A stretch of 64,000 bases of DNA. It comes from Nannochloropsis salina CCMP1776. Taxonomy: Eukaryota; Sar; Eustigmatophyceae; Eustigmatales; Monodopsidaceae. Below the pieces are notes generated by a model. That model did not search any database, was not told the DNA's origin, and saw only the letters and a program-made list of their open reading frames with translations. The stretch is from NCBI GenBank assembly GCA_004565275.1, contig SDOX01000011.1, positions 25,116 to 89,115 on the forward strand, given 5' to 3'. This document shows, piece after piece, positions 22,179 through 32,855 of this stretch. Both the position numbers and the translations under genes were made by a program. Within the stretch, counting starts at the first letter, position 1. Each line of letters starts with the position of its first letter.

Positions 22179-24447
22179 TCACGAATGCTGCCGACAGGGT
22201 TTGGACCCCCCAAAATGGTCACTGGCCTTGCGAAACGTGTGACAGCCGCAGACCGCACAGTAACTCCTTCGGCAGGCGCCGCAGCGTCGGTGGTTATTGG
22301 AATCCGTTTTCAAATTCATGGCATGGCACGCCCCGCAACGCACCAGCTTCACTCCATCTTCATTGGCGTCCTCCCCCCTCCAGCGGCCTCTCCGCCGTCG
22401 GCGTCCTTCCCCTGGGCCTTCGCCCTCCCAACCTCGACCCCATTGCAGCATCCGAACCATCTCTCCATGAAGATCCCCCCCAGCTCTTCTTCTATCGCCA
22501 CCTCCTCCCCCATTTCCCATTCCTCCTCCTTCCATCATAAGCATTTGCCGTTGCCAGGCTAGTAACGCGTCCCTTTCCCATAAATTACATCCCCCGGTTG
22601 CGTTTTCGCTGAAATGGGCATACCCCTCAGTCGAGATATCTTTCCTGCATTTCCAGCACCACAGCACTCCACACTGGCACCTTGGAAAAGATGAAAAAAG
22701 GGACGGCAAGAAGGTAAGGTGAGGGGTAAGTGTCTAGACCGCCGAAGGTTGATACAAAATAGCCCGTTTGTACAACTCGTGGCTGCCACTAAAGAAAGAT
22801 CTCCAAAGGGAAGTCGGGCGAAGAGCCCGTGAGAAGGAGAGGAAAGAAAGGAGGGAAAGGAGGGGGGGGGGAAGGGAGGAGAGGTCAGAAGAGGCACCTC
22901 ATTTTGTTGCAACCCTCTGTTTTCTGAACAGACATGCCGCAGGCAGGACAGGACTTGGCGTCTTTCTCCACGACCTTCCTCGACAAGGACTCCTCCGCCG
23001 CCCGTCGGAGTTTTTCTAAGCGGGCGTTTTGGGACGGGGCCAAGGCCCGGCCACCCTGTGTGGACGCCATCAAACGGGCAATTTCTGACTCCACTTGCTT
23101 CAGCCTTGCCTCGGAGGAATAACAGGGAGTCCCGGCGTGGTAGGCATCCTGGCACTGAGGACAAAAAACAAAATTGCAGGTGGGGCACTCTCCCAAATCT
23201 GCCCCGCCAGTTTTCGACCTTCCCTTCCCATCCACTTTCCCTTCGTCTGACCCTCCTTCCCTCCCTCTTCCCCCTTCAGTGAGGCACGGTGTCTGGCATC
23301 GCGGGCAGGGAGCCACGTCCTCCATCCGGTCCAACGCCTGCTGCAAAGACAGCCGCTCCCAGCGCGCGAACTCCTCCGAGGTCAAGAGTTCGTGACGTAA
23401 AACGTCCGGTGTGATTTCCAAGGCGCAGTCTGGGCGGGGGCAGACCAACCATTGTAAGTGATGGCCCCCTTCGGTCACGTAGGTACTCGCCATACTCCGC
23501 AGGCACGATCGGCACCACCAATGACCGCATTGCAATGTCACGAAGGAGAGACCTGGCTGTTCATCGAAGCAGATGAAGCATGTGTGGGTGCCTTGGAGAA
23601 ATACGGCGCTGGTCTTCGCGTAGGCATGGGCCACCAGATGGCGGAAACGCGACTGCCAGGTAGGAGCGACCTCGGCGTGAGTAGTTTTTGGAAGGGACCA
23701 ATCCGTCTCCTTGACATTATGCCCGGTGGACAAAGCTTGTGGCGGAGGACCTTGCAATATAAGCCTCCGTCGACTCAGGTCGTTGAGTGCTTCTCCCTCG
23801 CCTGGTCGGGGGGCTTCAGATGCGCCTGCCCCAGTGTCGTTCGCATCTTTTTCTCTCACTTCTCGGCCCAAGATGGGCTCCACCAGCAATACTTCCATCA
23901 AGTCGTGACGCAACCATTCCACCCACGAGTATATCACGGGACCTCCATGATATATCTCCTCCCACATTCGCGTCAGCTCTGCTTTGATTCGTCTGGAACT
24001 CGGCTCGTCGACCCACAGACCTTCAATCGTCAATTCAGGGGGGCAAGTAACAGGATATGTGGATGGTAGAGCCAAATACAGTGTAAGTGGCGATAAATAT
24101 TTGATGCCGCGCAACTCTAATTGGGGAGAAGGATCTATTGCAGATGTATTTTTGGAACAAGCAACCTCAGCATTAACCTCCCCGTCATTTTCAGAAGAAT
24201 CGTCGTGCTCCCTGTACGACTCGGAGGTTCTTGTCCCACCCGTCACGATAATATCGATAGCTTCTTGAGCCGGTAGCTCGATGTCTACCTCGCATCGAAG
24301 GCGGAAGGGACTGCCTGTTGAACCGTCGCCTCGGACGTCGAAAGAGACCTCATCAAGCTCAACCCCTGCATGGCCTGCTCCTAGAATGGCCTGAAGCGCT
24401 TCCACCTCCAAAACCTGCTGTTCTTGGCATTCTTCCTCCTCCGACAT
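22179..24447 (-). CDS. RNF14-like RBR E3 ubiquitin ligase (RWD-RING1-IBR-RING2)
   Basis: The two exons, 22898-24447 and 22180/22179-22680 joined in phase 2, give about 683 residues. The start at 24447 (MSEEEECQEQ) follows a CATTCACAG acceptor that may end a 5' UTR intron. An RWD domain occupies about residues 1-170 (QVLEVEALQAIL, ALPSTYPVTCPPELTI). RING1 starts CFICFDEQPGLSFVTLQCGH. The IBR is CPTCNFVFCPQCQDAYH. RING2 is SCPACGMSVQKTEGCNKMRC, crossing the intron into CGVLWCWKCRKDI. The Cys in TEGC is the expected thioester-forming catalytic residue. A C-terminal zinc-binding tail (VRCGACHAMN, CAVCGCHTFRKASDHFG) is also an RNF14-group trait. The enzyme would transfer ubiquitin from an E2 to its own cysteine and then to substrate. 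Confidence 0.88.
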
Positions 24448-24841
24448 CCTGTGAATGAAGAATGCAGACAATCGTCATGAATTGTGTGGAATGGGAAAGT
24501 TCCACGCCAGCAAGGCAAAGAACGGATTCAGATCTCTCGGCCGTTTGCTGTCGAGCCGTTCGGGTCCATCTATCCGTTATGCCCCGCCAGTGCTTTCTTT
24601 ACGGGTCCCAGAGTTCTTTGCCAAAATCTTCATTTCCACCACCTTTCAGGAGAAATTATTAGATGTGAAAACAAAAATTGGCAATCATTTTTTATTTTCA
24701 ATAAATAGCACAATTATCTCTTTCTTTCATTTTTTGATTCTTGTTTTCTTGCCATTTTACGTAGAACAATTTCAGGTTTTGAGCTGTAGACAAGGTCGAC
24801 GAAAGCTTTTTAATAAAAAGACAAGGCCCCCGGAGTGGAGC

Positions 24842-27800
24842 ATGACGCCATTTTTTTTCGTGCTATTGCTAGTTGCGAACATTGCCTCTGCGCAACATGA
24901 TAAAGAGGGAACGATTTTCCCGACTCCAGGTCCTTCAGTGAATTTGGATGTCGTTGAGGCTGAAGTCGAGGCAGTAACTCCTGACGTGACACATGTGTCT
25001 AACATGTTAGGCACAGAAACAGACGAAGAGCTACAACATGATCAACATCTGCTGGATTTTTTGCTTCGGTGGGAGTGGCGGCGGTTGTTGAACGACAGCA
25101 ACAATGCTACAACTAGCCCCCAAGGAATGCCGCTTAGCCACATCGGGACAAATACTACTCCTTTCATCATGTGCACCGAGGGAGGACGCGCTGCAGTCCA
25201 AAGTGTGCTGGAAAACTCTATCTTTTCGGCCCCTTTTGCTCATTCGCTAGTTTCATCTTCGTCGCCCGCCTCCCTCGTCGGACCTCCCAGAGAAAGGAGT
25301 TTTGGATTAGCTACTGCTGTATCCATCCCTCTTTTCGCGAAATTCAACCTGACGTGCTTCATAGTGCAAAGTCAGCCTGTGGAAATTTTGAAGAAAGTGG
25401 AGAATAATCAAATAAAGTATCTTGCACCCTTACCAGCCACCCTCAAACTTGCGCGCGGACTTTTCAAAGACGTATATCAAGGTCAGCTCTTTACCACGAC
25501 AGCATCATGTGCTATAGGCATCCGGGTGGTTCTCTCTCCAGGAATCGATATAGATGAGGCTAAAGTCATTGATTTCGTGGCTTCTGCGCGGGAGGACTTA
25601 CGTTGCGGTGCATACCGCGACAAACTTGTAACCACGTTCCCTTTCGCGAATTATACCTTGGTCCGCGAGGCTAATGAGATCAGCCGTCAAACCGCCATGC
25701 TCCGTGCAGCGGAGGCTCAAAACTCAAAGTCTGTGATGTCTCTCGAAACAAAGTCGAACACAAGGCTTCGACACGGCGGGGGAAGAGAGGCACCAGCGTC
25801 CCGCCCTTCAACAAATACATATGCAGCCCGAGCGCTGCGCTGGTGGTCAAAAATCAAACCCGTCGTGAACGGTTCTCTAGCCTGCGACTGGAGTAGCTTG
25901 AATATATCCGTAGAACTCCCTTATCTTAGCGTGCACGGCTACTGTTCAGTCCTGCCCGACCCGGTCGAACGCCTGGTAGACGCCACCGCATGCTTGACCT
26001 CGCTTGTCGCCTACTTTGCCTCGCACCCTGAGGTGATTTTTTTGGAAACCTTTCCTATCGTAAAACCATCCGATGCAATCGCGGCCGCGACAGTCCAATC
26101 TGGGGAGCAGACTTCCACGCCCTTGTGGGATGCAGGGCTGGACGGCTCAGGGCAAATAATCCAAGTAGCAGATACTGGAGTTGACATGACATCTTGTTTC
26201 TTTAGCGATCCGACCGGCAATGTTGCACCCACCCGCTGGGATGCGGGAATGTACGACTTGTCGCGACGGAAGGTCGTGCAATTGGTGGTTGGAGAGGACG
26301 CTTTTGACACGCCGGCCGGGCATGGGACGCACTGCGCGGGCACGGCCCTTGGCAATTCCGCCACCCCCTCCCGTTTCAATTTGAATTTTCGCGGTGTCGC
26401 TTACATGGCCAAGCTCGCATTCTACGACGGGGGGACCGCAAATGGAGGGTTGAAATTCCCCGCAAGCATGCAAATGAAAATGTTCGCACCAGGCTATCAT
26501 GCGGGGGCGCGTGTATTTAGCAACTCTTGGGGCAGCAATCAGCCAAAATACACGTATATGGACACCGAATTTGACGGTTTTATGTACTCACAACCCGACG
26601 CTTTAATCGTAGTCTCTGCAGGTAACCTCGGTGCCCGAGGGTCGGGAACGGTTTTCTCCCCCTCACTGTCCAAAAATGCGCTTTGTGTGGGCGCATCTCA
26701 GTCGCTTCGTCGTTCTTCCTACCGGGTTGAAAATATCCCTCACTTCAGCGGTCAAGGCCCCACCTTCGACGGTCGAATCAAACCCGATCTTGTGGCACCG
26801 GGTGCTTTCCTAACGTCGGCTAACTCATCGAGTGGGGATCCACGATATGCTTGCTCTGTTACCAGCAAAAGCGGTACCTCAATGGCTACGGCAGTGGTGG
26901 CTGGATCAGTCGCCTTACTCCGCCAATTTTTCCTGGAAGGACGCTATCCCTCTGGAGCACCAAATCCACCTGATGCATTCGTACCTACGGGTGCATTACT
27001 CAAGGCCCTTCTCATCAACTCTGCGGTTCCAATGGAACGCTACATCCAACCAAACGGACAGTCTATCGCCCTAGGACTACCCCCCGACAATTATCAGGGC
27101 TTTGGACGCCTCCAACTTGACATATTCCTGCCTTTGAAGCCTCAAAATCCTGTCATTTTATTCGTCCGCGACGCGGTGCCTTTGGCAGAGGAAGAAACCC
27201 ACACTTATAAGTTCACCGTCCCGGATACCCGCACATCCACACTCAAGCCGTTCCATGTCACTCTGACATGGACCGACCCCACAGTCCCAGCTTCTGCTGG
27301 TGCCATCGTCCTGCACGACCTGGATCTTCGGCTCTCTCGATGGCTAGGTAGCACGGTAGAGACCTATTACCCAAACGGATTAACAAACACTCCGGACAGA
27401 ATCAATTCCGTGGAAAAGGTTGTCTTGTATGCCCCCATACCTGGCGACGTGTACACAGTGACAGTGACTGGAACCTCAATCTCAACGACTCAATACCAGA
27501 ACTATTCCTTGGCTGTAGCAGGTGCAAACGTGGTAATGGGGGCTTGGTATTGTCAGGATCCTTCTCCGAATCGTACCGATTCCGAGTACAGGACTGAATA
27601 CTGCAGCATACCATGCGCGGATACACCTTTTCAAACCTCACCCATTTGTTGCTCAAGCAGTGCAGGTGCGACATGTACACGTGGAGGAAAGCATTCGAAC
27701 GACGGCTCCTTTTGCTTGGATGCTAGTCCGCCGCCCCCGGCTTGCGTACCTGCGGCTACAGCCCGTCCGACCCAAGTGCCAACATGTGCCCCTACGCGTG

Positions 27801-28306
27801 CTCCAACACCGAAAGCGACGATTGCACCCTCACAACATCCTACGCTGATTCCGCCAATTCCGACGACGGCCACGAATAGTGACGAGCTTCAGAGTGGTCA
27901 GTCGGCCTCTATGACAGGAGCGACGCCTCCGACGGAGAATGATAGCTATCTCGAAGGCAATACGATTCCCTTATCACCTACGCGTGTACCACTAGCACCA
28001 GGGACTGACAATGTTGCCTCAGACCTTTCTTTAACTCCAACTCAAAGTCCATCTGAGGCTCCCTCTCACGTATCTTCAGCGAGTCCAGCACTTCCAATAG
28101 ACCCTTCAGGAACTCCCTGTCCGCCTGTCGCACATTCTCCAACACCTTGCACTTCAGAAGGGCAAAATTCAGATGTGAATCAATGGGACGTGACAGATTC
28201 AAACGGTGAGACGTCAAGTGGGACGCGGCGACAGATGTCTGCAAACATTGGTATCACCTGGGGAACGCTATGCATCATTGTAAGCTGGCTTTTCCTCGTC
28301 TTTTAA
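24842..28306 (+). CDS. Secreted subtilisin-like serine protease (S8) with Ser/Thr/Pro-rich tail
   Basis: The start at 24842 gives a clean signal peptide (MTPFFFVLLLVANIASAQ); the same frame runs further upstream but without such a leader. The product is 1154 residues. An N-terminal pro-region of about 400 residues precedes the S8 domain. The catalytic Asp is in QVADTGVDMT (about 442), the His in GHGTHCAGT (about 494), the oxyanion Asn in VVSAGNLG and the Ser in SKSGTSMATAVVAG (about 679). A beta-rich segment with HVTLTWTDP follows, resembling the P-domain-like module after some eukaryotic subtilases. A Cys-rich piece and a long Pro/Thr/Ser stretch (CAPTRAPTPKATIAPSQHPT) come next. The C-terminus is hydrophobic (WGTLCIIVSWLFLVF), consistent with a GPI-anchor signal or a membrane anchor. 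It is probably a cell-surface or wall protease. The gene is a single exon. Confidence 0.85.
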   Translation: MTPFFFVLLLVANIASAQHDKEGTIFPTPGPSVNLDVVEAEVEAVTPDVTHVSNMLGTETDEELQHDQHLLDFLLRWEWRRLLNDSNNATTSPQGMPLSHIGTNTTPFIMCTEGGRAAVQSVLENSIFSAPFAHSLVSSSSPASLVGPPRERSFGLATAVSIPLFAKFNLTCFIVQSQPVEILKKVENNQIKYLAPLPATLKLARGLFKDVYQGQLFTTTASCAIGIRVVLSPGIDIDEAKVIDFVASAREDLRCGAYRDKLVTTFPFANYTLVREANEISRQTAMLRAAEAQNSKSVMSLETKSNTRLRHGGGREAPASRPSTNTYAARALRWWSKIKPVVNGSLACDWSSLNISVELPYLSVHGYCSVLPDPVERLVDATACLTSLVAYFASHPEVIFLETFPIVKPSDAIAAATVQSGEQTSTPLWDAGLDGSGQIIQVADTGVDMTSCFFSDPTGNVAPTRWDAGMYDLSRRKVVQLVVGEDAFDTPAGHGTHCAGTALGNSATPSRFNLNFRGVAYMAKLAFYDGGTANGGLKFPASMQMKMFAPGYHAGARVFSNSWGSNQPKYTYMDTEFDGFMYSQPDALIVVSAGNLGARGSGTVFSPSLSKNALCVGASQSLRRSSYRVENIPHFSGQGPTFDGRIKPDLVAPGAFLTSANSSSGDPRYACSVTSKSGTSMATAVVAGSVALLRQFFLEGRYPSGAPNPPDAFVPTGALLKALLINSAVPMERYIQPNGQSIALGLPPDNYQGFGRLQLDIFLPLKPQNPVILFVRDAVPLAEEETHTYKFTVPDTRTSTLKPFHVTLTWTDPTVPASAGAIVLHDLDLRLSRWLGSTVETYYPNGLTNTPDRINSVEKVVLYAPIPGDVYTVTVTGTSISTTQYQNYSLAVAGANVVMGAWYCQDPSPNRTDSEYRTEYCSIPCADTPFQTSPICCSSSAGATCTRGGKHSNDGSFCLDASPPPPACVPAATARPTQVPTCAPTRAPTPKATIAPSQHPTLIPPIPTTATNSDELQSGQSASMTGATPPTENDSYLEGNTIPLSPTRVPLAPGTDNVASDLSLTPTQSPSEAPSHVSSASPALPIDPSGTPCPPVAHSPTPCTSEGQNSDVNQWDVTDSNGETSSGTRRQMSANIGITWGTLCIIVSWLFLVF

Positions 28307-28866
28307 TGAAGACATACAAGAGTCCAGAACAGATTATAGGTCAAAGTATCTCTAAAAAATTAAGAAATCATTTTTTTAAAAGGACACTTTATTAAAATAA
28401 ATAAGAACCAATGTACTGCGAAAGAATGACCTTTCGACAGGATCGGTTGGCCCATGTCACTTCAAACAGCGAATCGTGCAACCCGACTCTTCCTTCTTCC
28501 GCCTTTCCACCTACCGACCATCGTATTTATTTTAAGATGTTCTTTTTTCAGGTGTACGCTTGGTATGTCATAGATTGAATATGTAGAGACTGAAGCACGT
28601 TCCAGCTCTCGACACAGCCAATCGGGCAGGACTTCCGAAGATCTGCAATGGAGAAGTCATTGTATCCTCCTCATCCTCTTGTCTCGCTTTTCTAGGGGCC
28701 CTTCACACCGAGTCACAGCTTCTTGCGCTCCATGGACTGCTCTAGATCGCTACAAGAACGGATATCATTTGTCGATCAGGTGAATTTGAAACACTTTAAG
28801 AAACTTCACCAACGTTACGAGTCTTAAATTTTTAATCCTTCCGCTTCACCTACCTGCCTCCATGCA
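28307..28866. other. Intergenic, no gene seen
   Basis: The 3' flank of the subtilase and promoter of the START-like gene. AT-rich at its left end. No motif, repeat or RNA recognised. Confidence 0.45.
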
Positions 28867-31498
28867 ATGCAGCATCACACATGGCCCGATCCAGAAAAAG
28901 AAGGCAGAGACGGGTCATATCGCGGATATACGATGGAGGTAGCTGCAAATGAGATTCAAGCATTGCAAGTTGGAGAAGAAAATGTGCAAGTGGCGTATCG
29001 ACTTGTCCAGCTGTTGGACGCCGATACACGATTATTCCTAGCGGACGACTTGCTCCAAAAGATAGAGGCGTTCACTAGAAACGGTGAGCGTCAGACATCG
29101 ATTGCCGATCGAATTGCCAAATATATGACGAAGAGAAATTGCATGCGGAGCCCGCCATGTCACTGTGCTTCTCTGGACTTACACCTTCCTGATCAGGGGC
29201 ATACGCCGACAGCAAGCACGAGATCTTCTCCCCTCCATCCCATGTATAAGTCACACTGTCTTTTATACAATCACAGGCACGGGGCCACAAGTAGAGTGGG
29301 CGATGCACGTCATGGCACGTCCAGAAGATTCTCAGCGCTTGGAGGAGCTTCGTCGGCGGGTCCAGGTCTGTCGACAGGCAGCCAGGTATAGAAGCGCCGA
29401 GAATGAATTCAAGCATCGTGACCACTTTATCTTTTTTTAAAGGTTGCGTGCAATTTGGGATCTAACTTTTTCAAATTTTCCTTGTGACCCTTGCTTTTTC
29501 TATCACTTCTCGCAGAGATATGCAGTCGGAGGACTGGGAGCTTGCCCATACGGAGGAAGGCATTCAGACTTTCTTGAGAAGGGACGAGGGGGACAACACC
29601 TTGGCTTGGCGGACTCACGGAGAAATTGAGGACTGTCCTGTTATTTCTCAGGTGGGAGGGATTAGACGAAGGAGTGCAAGGCGATAACACTTTTTACCCC
29701 CCTACCTCCCTGTCCACTTTCTCCCTCTCTCTTTTTCTCCATTTCTTTCTCCCTCTTTCTTCGTGCATCGCCATCTCACAAGCTTTACGCCGTAATATCT
29801 TACATCACCCCTGTCTACAATTCTTTCCTATAATAGCTGGCGGTTTTACGCGAAGCCGACCACTACCACGATTGGATTCCCCTGATGGACAAGAGCAAGG
29901 TTGTCAAGCGCTTAGGGAAAATCGAGCAAATGCTCTGGTTTCGTGTGGCTGGCCGTGGGTACGTCCTATCTAGATGCATAAAGCCTTAATTTAAGTCCTC
30001 TGAGCTGGATCGTCAATACCTTGGTAGCATCTTTGCATTCTGTTGTCCGCAACCCATTCATATCGAGATGGTCTGGCAGGACTCTCCCACATTAGACAAT
30101 GTTTCGTTCCCAGAGCGCTTCCTCGCCCGTCCCTCCATCCGTTCCTACTTAGCAGAGCTTGACATTGTAGTACGCCTTTGATACTTTCTCCATTTTTGTA
30201 ATGCTCGTCTGAATGCATTGATGTCCCCCCGTCTTCTCTCTTTGCCTTCACTAGACTTCCTTTTGTTCGCGACGCCGTCCTGCACCTCTACGGCTGCGAT
30301 GCGTCGGAAGAAGACTTGATAATCCTGTCAGGCGCCTCCATACCTGAGGATGAGATCACAGAATCGATGGGCGTACGCCCTCCCAAGAAGAAATGGAATC
30401 ACGCCCGGGTCGATATCAAGTATTTTAGTATCCAAGTACGACTCTCTGTTTAGCCTCCTTCATTCTCTCCTCATATCCTCTGAATCTTATCCGCTGAATG
30501 TCACCCCAAAATACTTTCTTGCCTCTTTGACCGACGATGTGCGGCACTGTGCATGCCTCTATCAAATTGCTCGTTGCATGCTCATACTCCCTCTTTCCCT
30601 CCTTCCCTGCTAGCTCCGAATCCTTTCTCCCACTCATACCAAAATCGATTTGATCTACAAGTTGGACGTCAAAATCAAGTTCGTCCCCCAAAAAGTGATC
30701 AATTATTTCTCGAAATTTTTGTGTGGCTGGGTCATATGGTTTTTGTTTCAAGAGGTACGCGCCGAAAAAAGGAAGACAATGCAGTAGGAAAGGGCTTTGT
30801 ACAGGAAGGCATCTCGATTTAAACTTCGATTTGAAAATCAGATCTACAAGGACGATGAGATACTGGGTGCAAATTCTCAACTGTCCATTTTATGTACTGC
30901 GTTTCTTTCCCTGCGACACCCATACAGATGCGGCGTCTCCAGACCGATCCTATGGAAAGTCCCACCGCCCAGCTTATGCGCTCTGAACCCTTCTACGCCA
31001 ACTACTTGGTCCCTTACTGCCTAAACCTTGCTTATACGAAGGTACTCAAGGGCTCTCGATCTTGTCTATAATTCTCTTTTGCCCTATTTCCGACGTGATT
31101 ATTTCGTGGTTTCCCAGTCGCTCTGTGTCAGCAATCTTTGGGACCGAAACAAATGTCTTCAGTTTCGTGTAGTGCGTGCAGTGATTTCGAAAATGCCGTT
31201 GTCTTGGTGTGAATACTAGGTCTAATCCTAGCTCTTGAGTACTGTCTCACTGCATCCTTCCTAACGCCCGTAGGGATGGGAAGTGCCTCCGGTACCTGCT
31301 TTCGAGATAAACAAGGATTGCGCTTCCGCCCAAGCTTGGCGACAAGAATACCACGAGTTGCTGGCTAAGAATAGGTTGTTAGGTGACGAAGAAAACTCAA
31401 GTATAAAAGAAACCGTGGATAAAGAACACAGAGACAGCGGTGGAGAGTCAAGGAAACAAGTAGACTATCAAGGAGAGGAGGAATGTGTAGGTAAGTGA
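28867..31498 (+). CDS. START-like lipid-binding domain protein (full-length copy)
   Basis: Eight predicted exons are phase-consistent: 28867-29083, 29277-29385, 29516-29651, 29837-29958, 30255-30435, 30614-30754, 30928-31041 and 31274-31498. They encode about 414 residues. The core runs from TLAWRTHGEIEDCPV through LREADHYHDWIPLMDKSKVV, RDAVLHLYGCDA and IDLIYKLDVKIKFVPQKVIN to YFSKFLCGWVIWFLFQE. This is the helix-grip layout of START domains, ending in the long amphipathic helix that caps the lipid pocket. A charged tail follows. The ligand cannot be told. The last exon ends GTAGGTAAGTGA, where GTAAGT could also be a donor, so a further exon is possible. Start at 28867 or 28933 (MEVAANEIQ). 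The last three exons are duplicated at 35950-36774. Confidence 0.72.
30601..31426. repeat. Dispersed duplication, source copy (pair with 35950-36774)
   Basis: The segment starts in the pyrimidine tract just before exon 6 of the START-like gene and runs through the introns into exon 8. It matches 35950-36774 with a one-base indel in an intron (near 30797) and few substitutions, which cluster at the right-hand end. Confidence 0.95.
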
Positions 31499-31919
31499 TG
31501 GACACTGACCCAAACTACACGATGGGGAGAATAGTGATAAGTCTATGGCGACAGATGGATCCTGATCAACAGCTTTAGCGCAGCCCTAAAACTAAAGTGA
31601 CACCTCAAGAGGAATAGATGTAACCGATTCACTCCCACAATATATGTTTGACAGCACTGATTGTGAAGTAGGATAGCGACGTGAGATTGAAGTCAAAGCA
31701 TTCCAGGCAATAGAAAGAATCTAAGGGATACGAAAACAGGAAAGATGATCCGTCACAAATTTGTTGTTTTCTCCGTTTTTCTGCCTCCTTCTCCGCTACG
31801 AAATGTCCAATAAAAAGGACTGAATAAGTCAACACCATCGTATCCATGACCATCATCCGCTTTCCCTTCCCTTAATAATCATGTTTTGTATGCCTCATGG
31901 TCGATACTCAGGTGGCGCC

Positions 31920-32495
31920 TCAGTCGGAATCCCTTTCAGGTATCTCTCTAATGAAGCCGGAAAGTCTAAGGACGGAGAAATCGTGAGAAGATACACTCTC
32001 ATCCTCAAATCGAAAGGGAAAAACAAGGCGCGCCAATCCGACCCACAGAGAAGAAAGGAGGCCAAGGCCCCATCTCAACGTCGATCTCTTCAAGGCCTCC
32101 CTCATACTGCGCTGCTCTCCTCTCTCATGCTCAACCCCTCCCTCACTCCCCCTCCATGTACACGCCGCCCAGGATGCATCGACGACAGGAACGGCCGCCA
32201 CATTCTCCCCCGCCATGACAATGTCGTAGGAAAGCGCCGCTGTTGTCACACCCGACAGGTCCAGCAGCCAATCATTACCGCCATGCTCTACCAAGCTACA
32301 CGGCGGCCGACTGGGACGTGCCTGCGCAGGGCCTGTCTCCGTCTTGCCGCCCGCAGCTTTCCAAGCCGAAAGACCCCCCATGAAGGATACTTGGACCAAA
32401 TAGCTTGGGCAATTAAGAACAGGAGAATAAGAAGTGGAAGTCTCGATTTCTGCTTCAAATTCATTAGAGCATGTGTTGACGAATTTGATCGACAT
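31920..32495 (-). CDS. Uncertain coding exon with rhodanese-like tail motif
   Basis: An open minus-strand frame of up to 191 codons holds FMGGLSAWKAAGGKTETG, which resembles the C-terminal end of rhodanese/sulfurtransferase domains (GG-AWKAAG). VEHGGNDWLLDLSGV and a hydrophobic segment GLGLLSSLWVGLARLVFPF follow. The upstream part of a rhodanese fold, including the active-site Cys loop, was not found in the neighbouring 400 bp. It may be one exon of a small gene, a remnant, or a chance frame; the plus strand is open over the same stretch. Confidence 0.3.
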   Translation of the reverse strand: MSIKFVNTCSNEFEAEIETSTSYSPVLNCPSYLVQVSFMGGLSAWKAAGGKTETGPAQARPSRPPCSLVEHGGNDWLLDLSGVTTAALSYDIVMAGENVAAVPVVDASWAACTWRGSEGGVEHERGEQRSMREALKRSTLRWGLGLLSSLWVGLARLVFPFRFEDESVSSHDFSVLRLSGFIREIPERDSD

Positions 32496-32855
32496 AAAAT
32501 CTACAAAGAGGTGAGTTGATTTCGAGTTGATTTCTTCAACACTCTCGACGGAATGTCCTCATATATTGAGTCAATGTCATTTCGGGTATCTAATTTGTTC
32601 ACCGTCCTACCTACAGAAATCATTCACGTCCCTCGCTTGCATTTGCTGCAGTTTTTTGATTCTGTTGATACCTAGGTCCATATCAGACTACTCCAGAAGC
32701 TCAATTTACACTTCTGGAGGATTCAATTATCTATCGACGCATAAGAGTGCCAGCAAGAGAGAGGCACAGGCGACGAGTGAACGTATAACATGCCTCCCAC
32801 AAAATCTCCTCGCATTACCGCTAACTTCAGCCTTGCGATCTTCTTCATGACCTTC

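Noticed and set aside
24455-24841. Longer N-terminus of the subtilase from 24455
   Set aside because: It would bury a clean signal peptide 129 residues inside the protein and overlap the 5' region of the divergent RBR gene.
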